The notes: generated by a model from the letters alone, not told the origin. Counted from the first letter of the stretch, positions 18,089-26,065 are shown. The stretch: DNA of 64,000 nt from JBFHIJ01 sp041596515 (GCA_041596515.1 JBFHIJ010000014.1:1-64000), one strand, 5' to 3'. Made by a program: numbers and translations.

Positions 18089-18700
18089 TTACTCCACTAC
18101 ATCACAATCTGCTAATTTCAAATATATAGAATTAGGATATTCCTTTTTAAGACGAGAAAACATTTCCTCTGCTTTATCTTTAGAATCAGTAATGCAATAA
18201 ACCTGACCAAGTCGGACTAAGATTTTCTCATAGATAGCAGCAGGTGTTTTGCTGTCTTCTAAAAGCATTTCAAGTATGTTTTTGGCAGAGCCAAGTTCAT
18301 TATTTAAAATATTGCATTCACTTTTGTAAAACATTGTTTCAAAATAGAGCGAATCATTTTTACGTAACATACCTGAAAATGCATCAAATTTGCTACAAGC
18401 GGTATTGTAGTTTTCTTTATCAAAATCACGAACTGCATCGCTAAAGAAATCATTTAAGCTACGATTTTGAGTGCCGTTTTGTGCGATTGGCATAATAACC
18501 ACAGCAGTGTCTAAAAAACGTGTATCCGCAAAGTTACTTTCTGTCTCAATATTTTCTTCCTCACGAGATAATTCTTCTTTTTCTGCTTTTTTCTGCGTAT
18601 CATCATAATAATGTCTGGAACGTACCGGTGAGCAAGATGCAAAAAAGCCAAATAGTAATATGATAGAAAATATATATATTGCTCTCATTAGCGTACCCAT
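18089..18700 (-). CDS. Small TPR-like lipoprotein
   Basis: About 203 residues from the start chosen here (ATG at 18700; another ATG lies at 18688). The open frame runs further upstream to 18874, but that would overlap the start of the divergent aldolase gene, and the lipoprotein signal only makes sense from 18700 or 18688: MRAIYIFSIILLFGFFASC, with Cys as the lipidation site. After a charged, low-complexity linker there is a helical region ending in a TPR-like repeat (ILVRLGQVYCITDSKDKAEEMF). It resembles helical-repeat lipoproteins of envelope assembly or storage but no specific role can be assigned. The divergent neighbour starts 64 bp away. Confidence 0.7.
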   Translation of the reverse strand: MGTLMRAIYIFSIILLFGFFASCSPVRSRHYYDDTQKKAEKEELSREEENIETESNFADTRFLDTAVVIMPIAQNGTQNRSLNDFFSDAVRDFDKENYNTACSKFDAFSGMLRKNDSLYFETMFYKSECNILNNELGSAKNILEMLLEDSKTPAAIYEKILVRLGQVYCITDSKDKAEEMFSRLKKEYPNSIYLKLADCDVVE

Positions 18701-18764
18701 AATAAATATTCGTATCTCAATATGCGAAATCAAGCAATTTTGAAGCCAAATTGGAGATTTTAAC

Positions 18765-19865
18765 ATGAAATTCTCTTTACAATCAATCGACACACCGTCT
18801 CTTCTAATAGATTCGGTAAAAATGCATGAAAATTTAGACTTTGCACAAGAATTAGCTAAAAATAAAATTATCAATCTAAGACCTCACTTCAAAACTCATA
18901 AATCAATAGAGTTTGCTAAACTTCAAATTAGCAAAGGAGCTGTGGGCATTGCCTGTGCAAAAACTGAGGAAGCACTCTGCTTAGCTAAAGCAGGCATTAA
19001 AGATATTCAAATAGCAAACGTTATCACTGGCGATGAAAAATACCAACGCATCGTCGCAATCCATAAACTTGTAGACAAACTCACTTTCGGAGTAGACTCT
19101 TTAGAGCATATAGAAGAAGCAGACGCTGTAGCTAAAGCTAACGATATATTCTTAGATGTACTTATAGAAGTCGACACAGGACTACACAGAAATGGCATTG
19201 CTACCAAAGAGCAAATCATTTTACTTGCTAAAGCAATATTAGATACTAACAATTTGAATCTAGAAGGTATCTACACTCACGCTGGTAGCGTTTATGCTGC
19301 TCATAATACAGACGAAATTGTGGATATAAGCAAAGAATCTGTCAGGCTAATGAGCCATTTAGTTAAATCACTCAAAGCGGAAGGTTTTAAATGCCCAACT
19401 GCTAGCATAGGTTCAACTCCTGAACTTCGCCACTTTCGCAAAACAGAGCATATGTCTGAGCTTCGCCCCGGAAATTATATTTTCTATGACAATATGCAAG
19501 TAAGCTTGGGTTCTTGCACAGAGGACGAACCTGCACTCTACGTTGTAGCATCAGTAATCGGCGTGCATAAAGACAGAGTAGTCTTAGATGCAGGCTCAAA
19601 AGCACTGGGCTTAGACAAAGGAGCTCACGGAAACAACAATATCCAAGGCTATGGTAAAATAATCGGCAAAGAGTCTCAAATTTCAAGAGTGTCCGAAGAG
19701 CATGGCATAATTGACGAACCTGCGGATGAATTCGCTATCGGAGATAAATTATTGATTATTCCAAATCATGCCTGTGCAGTAGTAAATCTATTTGACTATT
19801 ATTTGCTTTTGGAAGATGAAGAAGTAAGAGAAGTAAAAATAGATGCCAGAGGAAAAAGCAAGTGA
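18765..19865 (+). CDS. D-threonine aldolase / D-serine dehydratase-type PLP enzyme
   Basis: 366 residues with a fold III PLP domain (alanine racemase N-terminal type) plus a C-terminal metal-binding domain. The PLP lysine lies in RPHFKTHK (39-46), most likely K43. Metal ligands H335 and C337 are in IPNHACAVVN, as in metal-dependent D-threonine aldolases and D-serine dehydratases. The IYTHAGSVY and ASIGSTPELRHF stretches line the PLP site. It probably cleaves or dehydrates a D-hydroxy amino acid; the sequence alone does not separate aldolase from dehydratase. A GGAG ribosome binding site lies about 9 nt upstream of the ATG. It is divergent from the lipoprotein gene and followed by a strong terminator that once belonged to mltG. 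Confidence 0.88.
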   Translation: MKFSLQSIDTPSLLIDSVKMHENLDFAQELAKNKIINLRPHFKTHKSIEFAKLQISKGAVGIACAKTEEALCLAKAGIKDIQIANVITGDEKYQRIVAIHKLVDKLTFGVDSLEHIEEADAVAKANDIFLDVLIEVDTGLHRNGIATKEQIILLAKAILDTNNLNLEGIYTHAGSVYAAHNTDEIVDISKESVRLMSHLVKSLKAEGFKCPTASIGSTPELRHFRKTEHMSELRPGNYIFYDNMQVSLGSCTEDEPALYVVASVIGVHKDRVVLDAGSKALGLDKGAHGNNNIQGYGKIIGKESQISRVSEEHGIIDEPADEFAIGDKLLIIPNHACAVVNLFDYYLLLEDEEVREVKIDARGKSK

Positions 19866-19988
19866 GCTAAAGATTTTAAAATGATATACTCTATCAGAAA
19901 TCAAAGATGCAAGCGTTAGACATCAATATTTCTTTTCTGATTACTATAATTCCCAGAACAATATAGATTCTTTTATTTGATACATTGC

Positions 19989-20033
19989 AAAAAAAGTGGG
20001 CAGTAAAAACAATTACCTGCCCACATTTTTTTT
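19989..20033. terminator. Bidirectional terminator, the ancestral mltG terminator
   Basis: A perfect 8-bp stem, GTGGGCAG (19996-20003) and CTGCCCAC (20017-20024), has an A-run on its left (19989-19995) and a T-run on its right (20026-20033), so it can end transcription in both directions. The right arm is the coding end of the duplicated mltG fragment. At the intact mltG copy (22328 on) the left arm is missing because the restriction-modification cassette sits there. Confidence 0.85.
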
Positions 20034-20125
20034 AAATATTCGTATGTTTTTAGAATGTCCGGCCAAATCTTCCGAGAAGTTATGCTTACCACTTCCGTCT
20101 CCTAATGCCACCATATAATACCATT
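20013..20125 (-). pseudogene. Duplicated 3' end of mltG (left copy of the direct repeat)
   Basis: These 113 bp align without gaps to 22328-22440, the 3' end of mltG, with 4 mismatches by manual count. Read on the minus strand it still encodes the last 36 residues of MltG and the stop codon, with a single Val-to-Leu change; the other nucleotide differences are synonymous. Nothing of mltG is found upstream of it. It is best read as one half of a long target duplication around the restriction-modification genes, and it keeps the native flank with the terminator. Confidence 0.9.
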
Positions 20126-20170
20126 GAGAGTATAATGCACATTTCATTCCTAAAACCGGCTATTAACTTA

Positions 20171-20199
20171 TTAACAGTCAAATATGCTAACTATAGTAT
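20171..20199 (+). promoter_or_regulatory. Putative promoter and controller operator of the restriction-modification operon
   Basis: TTAACA (20171-20176) and TAGTAT (20194-20199) are spaced by 17 bp like a sigma-70 promoter. The perfect palindrome ACTATAGT (20190-20197) overlaps the putative -10. Controller (C) proteins of such systems often bind palindromes of this type in front of their own gene. The start codon is 45 bp downstream. The assignment rests on position and pattern only. Confidence 0.35.
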
Positions 20200-20233
20200 G
20201 TAGATTTAGATAAGATATTCAGCTATATTTAAT

Positions 20234-20239
20234 AGGAGG
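20234..20239 (+). promoter_or_regulatory. Strong Shine-Dalgarno of the controller gene
   Basis: AGGAGG lies 5 nt before the ATG at 20245 and fixes this start. It is one of the strongest ribosome binding sites in the window; several housekeeping genes nearby have weak or none. Confidence 0.7.
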
Positions 20240-20244
20240 AAATT

Positions 20245-20478
20245 ATGGGAACAGATATGCTAAAGTCATTCGGATCCGAAATAAGAAATTTACGGATGTC
20301 AAAGAATCTATCGCAAGAAAGATTAGCAGAAATAGCTGGTGTGCATAGAACTTATATAGGCATGATAGAAAGAGGAGAAAAGAATATTTCACTTGCAAAT
20401 ATTGCAAAAATAGCGAAAAGTTTAAATATACATATTTATGAAATATTTCAGAGAATAGAATGCCAGGAAATGAACTAG
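20245..20478 (+). CDS. Controller (C) protein, XRE-type helix-turn-helix regulator
   Basis: 77 residues consisting of one helix-turn-helix domain: FGSEIRNLRMSKNLSQERLAEIAGVHRTYIGMIERGEKNISLANIAKIAKSLN. Size and sequence closely match controller proteins of type II restriction-modification systems, in particular the HRTYI-ERGE recognition helix region. These act as dimers that first activate and then repress their own operon, delaying nuclease expression until the methylase has protected the DNA. It is the first gene of three on the plus strand and overlaps the endonuclease gene by 19 bp. A palindrome that could be its operator lies upstream (20190-20197). Confidence 0.88.
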   Translation: MGTDMLKSFGSEIRNLRMSKNLSQERLAEIAGVHRTYIGMIERGEKNISLANIAKIAKSLNIHIYEIFQRIECQEMN

Positions 20479-21224
20479 AGATAGTAAAATTTTTACTTTC
20501 AAGAAAAGGCAAAATTGTATTACCCCATGTTGGTAAAGTTGACAAAATCTCTACACCCATCAAAAATAATTTGATTAGTGAAATAATCTACCCTGAAGAT
20601 ATTTCTTTAGTTACATCAGATAATTCATCAAAAAAAGCAGATATTTTACTTAATGACATTGGTATCTCACTCAAACAAACAGGTGTTAGTTTTGCTTTTA
20701 ATAGAATTCAAAGGGAGAGTGTAGTTTCATTGTTCAAGTTATTGAAGATTAAATCCCCAAGAAAAATATTAGATAAACTTGATCTGGAAGTTGATAATTT
20801 TCATAACGGTATCAATAGCTCTAGGTCTAGACCATGGAGAAATATTTTTACTTTACAAGATTTTACTATAATTTTGCAATATTTGATGATGAAAGGAAGT
20901 CCTAACTTGAGAGAATCTTCCTTTCCTGCACAATATATTATAGAAGGAAAACCTAAATTAAATGTAAATAGTGATTTAAAACTATTTACATTTGAAGAAT
21001 ATTTAGAAACTTATCAAGACAACTTATTTGTTGCTATCCGAAGATGTTGGTATGGACAATCTAGTAAATCAGAACATAATAGGGCAATGTCATTGATGAA
21101 GAAAAGTGGGAATACTAAGTGGATTTACGATAACGTCAGTGGAACTCCTAAAGGTGAATGGAGAGATAATATTGCTGAATCAGATAGGAAAACAGTGTAC
21201 TATATTTCTATAGAGAAGAAATGA
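20460..21224 (+). CDS. Probable type II restriction endonuclease
   Basis: 254 residues. I do not recognise the family, but position between a controller gene and a cytosine methylase on one operon makes it the cognate endonuclease. A PD-(D/E)xK-like active site may lie around residues 60-75, where KADILLNDIGISLKQ provides an acidic residue followed by a beta strand ending S-L-K. The ATG lies inside the controller gene (19-bp overlap) and the stop overlaps the methylase start in an ATGA, so translation is probably coupled. The recognition sequence cannot be read from the protein. Base composition is slightly more AT-rich than its neighbours, consistent with transfer. Confidence 0.75.
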   Translation: MPGNELEIVKFLLSRKGKIVLPHVGKVDKISTPIKNNLISEIIYPEDISLVTSDNSSKKADILLNDIGISLKQTGVSFAFNRIQRESVVSLFKLLKIKSPRKILDKLDLEVDNFHNGINSSRSRPWRNIFTLQDFTIILQYLMMKGSPNLRESSFPAQYIIEGKPKLNVNSDLKLFTFEEYLETYQDNLFVAIRRCWYGQSSKSEHNRAMSLMKKSGNTKWIYDNVSGTPKGEWRDNIAESDRKTVYYISIEKK

Positions 21225-22312
21225 AAAATAATAATTATAAAATCGCATCTTTCTTTTCTGGAGCTGGCGGATTAGATTTGGGATTTAGTTTGGCTGGTTT
21301 TGATATTTCTTGGGCAAATGAATATGACAAAACAATATGGGATACTTTTGAATATAATCATAGACATACTTTTTTAGACAGAAGAAGTATTACTGATATT
21401 AAATCAGAAGAAATTCCTGAAGTTGATGGAATAATTGGTGGTCCTCCTTGTCAAAGTTGGAGTGAAGCAGGTGCTTTAAGAGGTATAAATGATAAGAGAG
21501 GAGAATTATTTTACGATTTTATACGAATTATTTCAGAAAAACAACCTCGATTTTTTTTGGCAGAAAATGTTTCAGGTATGTTATTGCCTTCGAATAAAAC
21601 TGCTTTGGAAAACATAAAGAAGTTATTTATTGCTAGTGGTTATAAACTCTACTTTAAATTACTAAATGCATCTGACTATGGAATTCCACAAGACAGAAAA
21701 AGAGTTTTTTTTATAGGTTTTAGATCTGATTTGGATATAAATTTCAATTTTCCGATTCCAACATTTAAAAATAAAACCTTTTTAAAAGATGCAATTTTTG
21801 ATTTAAAAGAATGCGCTATTCCTGCTGCTGAAAAAAACAAGGCAAATACTAAATGTATCGTTCCAAATCATGAATATATGACTGGTGGATTTTCGTCCAT
21901 ATTTATGTCTAGAAATAGAGTTCGTTCATGGGATGAACCATCTTTTACTATTCAGGCAGGAGGAAGACATGCACCATTACATCCACAAGCTCCAAAAATG
22001 CCTTTAGTAAAAGAAAATGTTCGCATCTTTGTGAAAGGCAAAGAAAATCTATATAGAAGATTAACTGTTAGAGAATGTGCAAGAATACAAACTTTTCCTG
22101 ATGATTTTATATTTCTATATGATAATATCGCCAATGGTTATAAGATGGTGGGAAATGCCGTACCTGTTAATTTAGCTTATATTTTAGCAAAAGAAATTAT
22201 AGCTCATTTGCTCAGTACAAATACTAAACAAAGTATTCCTCCAAAATGGGAAGAAGTTAAACAACTAATTAATCAGAATCATTCAGAACCAGTACCTTTA
22301 ACCTTGTTTTAA
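21221..22312 (+). CDS. C5-cytosine DNA methyltransferase, M.HaeIII-like
   Basis: 363 residues with all main C5-methyltransferase motifs: motif I FFSGAGGLDLGF (AdoMet binding), motif IV GGPPCQSWSEAG with the catalytic Cys, motif VI ENVSGM, motif VIII QDRKRVFFIGF, the variable target recognition region around HEYMTGGFSS to HPQAPKM, motif IX RRLTVRECARIQTFPDDF, and motif X GYKMVGNAVPVNLA. From memory the framework is close to M.HaeIII, but the target recognition loop differs, so GGCC specificity is not assured. It protects host DNA against the upstream nuclease. The start overlaps the nuclease stop (ATGA). The stop lies 15 bp before the right copy of the mltG duplication. Confidence 0.95.
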   Translation: MKNNNYKIASFFSGAGGLDLGFSLAGFDISWANEYDKTIWDTFEYNHRHTFLDRRSITDIKSEEIPEVDGIIGGPPCQSWSEAGALRGINDKRGELFYDFIRIISEKQPRFFLAENVSGMLLPSNKTALENIKKLFIASGYKLYFKLLNASDYGIPQDRKRVFFIGFRSDLDINFNFPIPTFKNKTFLKDAIFDLKECAIPAAEKNKANTKCIVPNHEYMTGGFSSIFMSRNRVRSWDEPSFTIQAGGRHAPLHPQAPKMPLVKENVRIFVKGKENLYRRLTVRECARIQTFPDDFIFLYDNIANGYKMVGNAVPVNLAYILAKEIIAHLLSTNTKQSIPPKWEEVKQLINQNHSEPVPLTLF

Positions 22313-22327
22313 ATACAGCAGAAAAAT

Positions 22328-22440
22328 TTACCTGCCCACATTTTTTTTAAATATTCGTATGTTTTTAGAATGCCCGGCCAAATCTTCCGAGAAGTTATGC
22401 TTACCACTTCCATCTCCAACTGCCACCATATAATACCATT
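22328..22440. repeat. Right copy of the 113-bp direct repeat flanking the restriction-modification cassette
   Basis: This is the 3' end of intact mltG and matches 20013-20125 at about 96% (4 mismatches, no gaps, counted by eye). The two copies are 2315 bp apart and enclose only the three cassette genes and their promoter. Confidence 0.92.
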
Positions 22441-23353
22441 TATGTTTTTCAGGATTCAAAACTGCTTCCAGAGACTTCTGACCCGGGTTATTGATTGGTC
22501 CCGGTGGCAATCCGCCATATTTATATGTGTTATATGGATTGTCAATTTCTAAATCTTTATATAAAACTCTTCTTTTTTCGCCAATAGCATACTGGACAGT
22601 AGGGTCAGCCTGTAGTAACCAGCCATGTTCCAGTCGGTTTAAATATAAACCTGCAACTGTTGCTCTTTCAGATTCAACTGGAGTTTCCGCTTCTACAATA
22701 GAGGCTAAGGTATGCACTTCATGTATGGATAGATTCAAAATTTTAGCTTTTGCTATATTTTCCACAGTCCAAAAGTTTGCGAATTCGCCTAAAAGCTTTG
22801 CTACAATGTCAGCTTCTTTGTCGTCCATAAAAAAAGTATAAGTGTTAGGCATCAAATATCCAAGAGCACTTTCTTGATTGATACCATAGCTCGCAAGCAC
22901 GCCCTTATCTTTACATATATTTACAAACTTAGCAGAATCAAGATTCATCTCCTGACTAATCGCAGATGCGTATTTTTTTATTCCAAGTCCTTCGGGAAAG
23001 GTTACAGTAGCCGTGTAAAGATTATCACCTGTAAATATGGATTCTATAAGCTCACGGTTACTAGTGCCTTTGTCGAACTTATAATAGCCTGCCTGTAAGC
23101 TGTTTTTTTTCTTGCCTGACAAATATCTCACATACAAGTCAAAAAACCATTCAGGCTTAAGAGTCCCCTGCCCCTGAAGCAAATCAACTGCCTTGTAGAC
23201 AGATGTACCATAAGGGATACGCAAAACAACATCAGTATCTGCCGCAGGCTTTGCTAAGGTATCTTTTAACCATAGATAAGAGCCTGAAGCAGAAAACAAA
23301 ACAAGCAAAATTATAGAAATGAATACGATTTTTAAGAACCTCATTTCTACCAT
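22328..23353 (-). CDS. mltG: Endolytic murein transglycosylase MltG
   Basis: 341 residues. MltG (YceG-like) is a membrane-anchored lytic transglycosylase that cuts nascent glycan strands. There is one N-terminal membrane anchor (about 7-25), a LysM-like region (RIPYGTSVYKAVDLLQ), and the YceG catalytic domain with the active-site Glu in LASIVEAET (E221) followed by LYLNRLEHGWLLQADPTVQYAIG. The ATG at 23353 overlaps the nitroreductase stop (ATGGTAG); an ATG at 23344 is the alternative start. The last 36 codons are duplicated at 20013-20125. The insertion of the restriction-modification genes removed half of this gene's terminator hairpin, so its transcripts may now run antisense into the methylase gene. 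Confidence 0.93.
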   Translation of the reverse strand: MVEMRFLKIVFISIILLVLFSASGSYLWLKDTLAKPAADTDVVLRIPYGTSVYKAVDLLQGQGTLKPEWFFDLYVRYLSGKKKNSLQAGYYKFDKGTSNRELIESIFTGDNLYTATVTFPEGLGIKKYASAISQEMNLDSAKFVNICKDKGVLASYGINQESALGYLMPNTYTFFMDDKEADIVAKLLGEFANFWTVENIAKAKILNLSIHEVHTLASIVEAETPVESERATVAGLYLNRLEHGWLLQADPTVQYAIGEKRRVLYKDLEIDNPYNTYKYGGLPPGPINNPGQKSLEAVLNPEKHKWYYMVAVGDGSGKHNFSEDLAGHSKNIRIFKKNVGR

Positions 23354-23886
23354 TTATCCCAGTGAATTTTTTCTTTTACGAATTTATCTTTAGGTAATTC
23401 ATTGCCGAATGGTATTCCCACTGGTATTACACTTAGAGGAAGTATCCCTTTAGGAAGAGCAAGAATATCTTTGACAGTGTTTACTCTGTCACTAGCAGGA
23501 TAAACAGCAGTCCAAACGGCACCATACCCTAAGGCTTCTGCTGCTAATAATATATTCAGAGTAGCTGCAGAGCAATCCTGCACCCATAAGCTTCCTTCCG
23601 GTTCGTTGAAGGCTTCACCGGGCTTGCCGCAAACGACTATGCCAGCAGCTGCATCTTTTAACATCTTAGCATAAGGCAATCTTTCGCTTAGGAAATCCTT
23701 GATATATTTATCAGTAACAATTATAAATTCCCAAGGCTGATGGTTGTTTGCAGAAGGGGCTGCCATGCCGGCTCTTACCATTTCTTCCAAGTGCTCTTGT
23801 GGAATAGCTTCATGTTTAAATTCTCTTATGCTTTTTCTAGTATGTATAGTGTGAAGTGCGGTATTTTTATCGTACTTTTTAAGCAT
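23347..23886 (-). CDS. Nitroreductase-family flavoprotein
   Basis: About 179 residues from the ATG at 23886; the frame is also open to 23916 with an ATG there that would add 10 residues. The shorter form gives the usual spacing to the FMN-binding RKSIREF motif. Other hallmarks are SANNHQPWEFIIV, the WVQDCSAATLNILLAAEALGYGAVW segment, and a C-terminal VIPVGIPFGNELPKDKFV. It is an FMN-dependent NAD(P)H oxidoreductase of unknown substrate. It overlaps mltG by a few bases on the same strand, so both are probably one transcription unit. Confidence 0.85.
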   Translation of the reverse strand: MLKKYDKNTALHTIHTRKSIREFKHEAIPQEHLEEMVRAGMAAPSANNHQPWEFIIVTDKYIKDFLSERLPYAKMLKDAAAGIVVCGKPGEAFNEPEGSLWVQDCSAATLNILLAAEALGYGAVWTAVYPASDRVNTVKDILALPKGILPLSVIPVGIPFGNELPKDKFVKEKIHWDKW

Positions 23887-24036
23887 TTTCCCAATCCCTC
23901 TATGTACAAGTTGCATTTTAACAAATATACGTCCAAAAAATATATTATTTCAATACAATATTACTTTTCTTCAAACTTCTACATTGCTAAAGAGCAATAT
24001 AGTATTTTAAATTTCTATTTTTAAGGAGACTCAGCA

Positions 24037-24447
24037 ATGGGCATGAAGATAACTTTTCCCGGAAACAAGAAGGTAAATGCGGAATTTAACGGATGGGTAG
24101 TAGCAACTGATCAACCTGTAAATGGTGGTGGCGATGGAACAGCTCCTGCTCCTTTTGAATTATTTTTAGCATCATTAGGCACTTGTGCAGGCATATATGT
24201 AGCAGGTTTTTGCCAATCGCGTGGCATAGACATGGAAGGGATAGAAATTGATCAGGACTTGAAATGGGACCCTGTCAAACAAAAAATTGGTAAAATTGAA
24301 CTGAACATAAAAGTACCAAAAGATTTCCCTGAAAAATACTACGACGCACTTGTTAAATCTGCTTCTATGTGTGCAGTTAAAAAAACAATTCAAGATCCGC
24401 CGGAGTTTGAAATCAAAACAGTAGTTAATGACGCAGTAAACGCATAA
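24037..24447 (+). CDS. OsmC-family peroxiredoxin
   Basis: 136 residues. OsmC/Ohr-fold proteins reduce organic hydroperoxides using two cysteines. C50 (FLASLGTCAGIYV) and C112 (SASMCAVKKT) are the catalytic pair, and E41 in PAPFELFLASLG is the conserved supporting residue. An AAGGAG ribosome binding site lies about 9 nt upstream of the ATG. It ends with a strong terminator, directly after which a group II intron relic begins. It is divergent from the nitroreductase gene and probably has its own promoter in the 150-bp AT-rich gap. Confidence 0.88.
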   Translation: MGMKITFPGNKKVNAEFNGWVVATDQPVNGGGDGTAPAPFELFLASLGTCAGIYVAGFCQSRGIDMEGIEIDQDLKWDPVKQKIGKIELNIKVPKDFPEKYYDALVKSASMCAVKKTIQDPPEFEIKTVVNDAVNA

Positions 24448-24474
24448 ATAAAATTTTCACTATGACAAAGCACG

Positions 24475-24514
24475 AAAAGGGGACCTGATTTATAATTGGG
24501 TTCCCTTTTTTTTT
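24475..24514 (+). terminator. Rho-independent terminator of the OsmC gene
   Basis: AAAAGGGGACC (24475-24485) pairs with GGTTCCC-TTTT (24499 onward), including one G-U pair, followed by a run of nine T (24506-24514). The next base, 24515, is the first base of the group II intron relic. Confidence 0.88.
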
Positions 24515-24734
24515 GTTCGCCCAGCATGTGTATCAACTATAGGGAGTAAGTCCCGAACGGCATAGATAGTAAGAATCGTTAGCTTAAGACAAAGTGTGAT
24601 ATATGGAATAGACCAATGAATTGCTGTACTAACGGTAACCAGATGTTTAGTGAACCCGCCCAGTATATCCCAAGCGGTACGTACTGAGGTATGAGAGGTC
24701 GGAGCATGTAATAATCATGCTCCTCCTACTCTAT
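24515..24734 (+). mobile_element. ORF-less group IIC intron relic, copy 1
   Basis: About 220 nt. The 5' end GTTCGCCCAGCATGTG (canonical GTGCGCCC), the block CTATAGGGAGTAAGTCCC, and GTTAGCTTAAGACAA match the start of domain I of group IIC introns such as that of Oceanobacillus iheyensis. The 3' part has a domain V-like segment (GCGGTACGTACTG, about 24674-24686) and a clear domain VI, TATGAGAGGTCGGAGCATG-loop-CATGCTCCTCCTACTC, ending near 24734. The reverse transcriptase ORF and much of domain I are missing. It begins immediately after a terminator T-tract, the preferred insertion site of class C introns. The 3' boundary is approximate. A related copy lies at 53575-53836. Splicing activity is doubtful. 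Confidence 0.82.
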
Positions 24735-24762
24735 TATTTTATACTGCAAAATAAGATAAATA

Positions 24763-25992
24763 TTATTCTGCAGATTTTACTTCACCAAAAGTAGTAGTTT
24801 CTTTAGCTACTAATTTATGCTCTGCTGTGCGGCCTTGGAATTCACCTTCGTAGCCACCTTTATATGTTTCAACTACTTTCTTGGTGTTGTCATAGCTTAC
24901 GATTCTATTTTCGTTATAAGAGTAAGCTTTTGCACCATAGCAGTAGTGCTCTGCAACTTTAGCATTTTCAGTAAATAAGAATTTCTGTTTGCCTGTCACA
25001 AAATCAACTTCTTGGAAGTTAAATTTTTGACCATCATGGAATCTGTCAAATTCTTTAGTTTCTGGGTTATATCTGTTTTCTTCTATGGAAACAAGTTTGC
25101 CATTTGCATCATAGCTGTAGCTGTGCTTCATGTTTTTCTCAGTAAGTGTTTCCATTGCTGGGTCACTGTATCCAATAACTCCAATAACCCTTCCTTGATC
25201 ATCTTTTTCGATTTTGTACCACTCTTCAGTTGCATGGTGATCGCAATCTGCTTCGCCAGCCAACATGTGAGTAGGTATGCCTTCTTCGTTGAAGTCGGTT
25301 TTACTTACCCAATATAAATCGCCAACTTTAAATTCTTTTTCCGGCTTTTGTTCTGCTTCTTCCATTTTTTGTTGGTCATCTTTAGTAAAGTAAGCTTTCA
25401 CTACATCTACAAAAAATGCTGCATCCTGAGGACCTTCATGTCTGTATTCTACAGCAGGGAAGTATTTGTAATTGCTAACCATAACTACGTTATCGCCGTC
25501 TACATTTTTAAATTCAGGATCATTACTGAATTTTTTATATTCTTCGGAAATAAGATAGCCCTGCTCAAAGTTATATTTCAAGTGGTATGACTTGTTTTCT
25601 GGTGCCATTTCTCCATCATAGACAGTCTTTTCCAAAAGGAAATAGCTATGTGGGCAGTATTTTGTTTCTACTGTTTCAGTTATAGTTTCCAGCTCTTCAG
25701 TTAATTCTTTGACAGGCATTCCGTCCTTGTCGAACTCTCTTTTGACTACTTTATTGATAGAGCCGTCTTCAGCTTTGTATTCAGCTTTAGTCCAAAAGAA
25801 ATCATTAGGGCTAGCATAAGTATACTCAATGATTTCCTTTTCTGTTCCGTCTTCTTTGTAAGTCTCTACTGTTTTAGTAATAGGACGGATGTAAGTTTGC
25901 ACTTCTAAATCTGGTGTCTCAGCGTCTTTATTTCCGCAGGCGGAAATAAATAGAACCGCTGCAAATAGTGCAAGTGATAACAACTTTTGCAT
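24763..25992 (-). CDS. Hypothetical lipoprotein
   Basis: 409 residues. The signal peptide ends in the lipobox LFISAC (Cys at about 19), so it is probably anchored in a membrane. The rest is rich in Lys, Glu and Tyr with loosely repeating units of the type Y-D-x-N-G-K-L and VKREFDKDGMPVKEL, recalling the YD or DUF-type repeats of extracellular lipoproteins, but I cannot place it in a family. It lies just after the intron relic, on the opposite strand, and no terminator is visible in the 28 bp between them. Its promoter would lie in the 70-bp gap shared with the divergent photolyase gene. Confidence 0.75.
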   Translation of the reverse strand: MQKLLSLALFAAVLFISACGNKDAETPDLEVQTYIRPITKTVETYKEDGTEKEIIEYTYASPNDFFWTKAEYKAEDGSINKVVKREFDKDGMPVKELTEELETITETVETKYCPHSYFLLEKTVYDGEMAPENKSYHLKYNFEQGYLISEEYKKFSNDPEFKNVDGDNVVMVSNYKYFPAVEYRHEGPQDAAFFVDVVKAYFTKDDQQKMEEAEQKPEKEFKVGDLYWVSKTDFNEEGIPTHMLAGEADCDHHATEEWYKIEKDDQGRVIGVIGYSDPAMETLTEKNMKHSYSYDANGKLVSIEENRYNPETKEFDRFHDGQKFNFQEVDFVTGKQKFLFTENAKVAEHYCYGAKAYSYNENRIVSYDNTKKVVETYKGGYEGEFQGRTAEHKLVAKETTTFGEVKSAE

Positions 25993-26065
25993 AATATCCC
26001 CTTTTTTGAAAAGTATTATTGATAATATTGAAATTTACACATTAGAATTATAAGAAACAAAGAAT

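Noticed and set aside
20245..22312. Idea that the restriction-modification genes are part of a prophage or transposon
   Set aside because: No phage, integrase, transposase or tRNA attachment site nearby; only the long mltG duplication marks the borders.
24515..24734. Idea that the relic is an insertion sequence end or MITE
   Set aside because: No terminal inverted repeats or target duplications; the two ends match domains of group II introns and the site is a terminator, which IS elements do not generally require.
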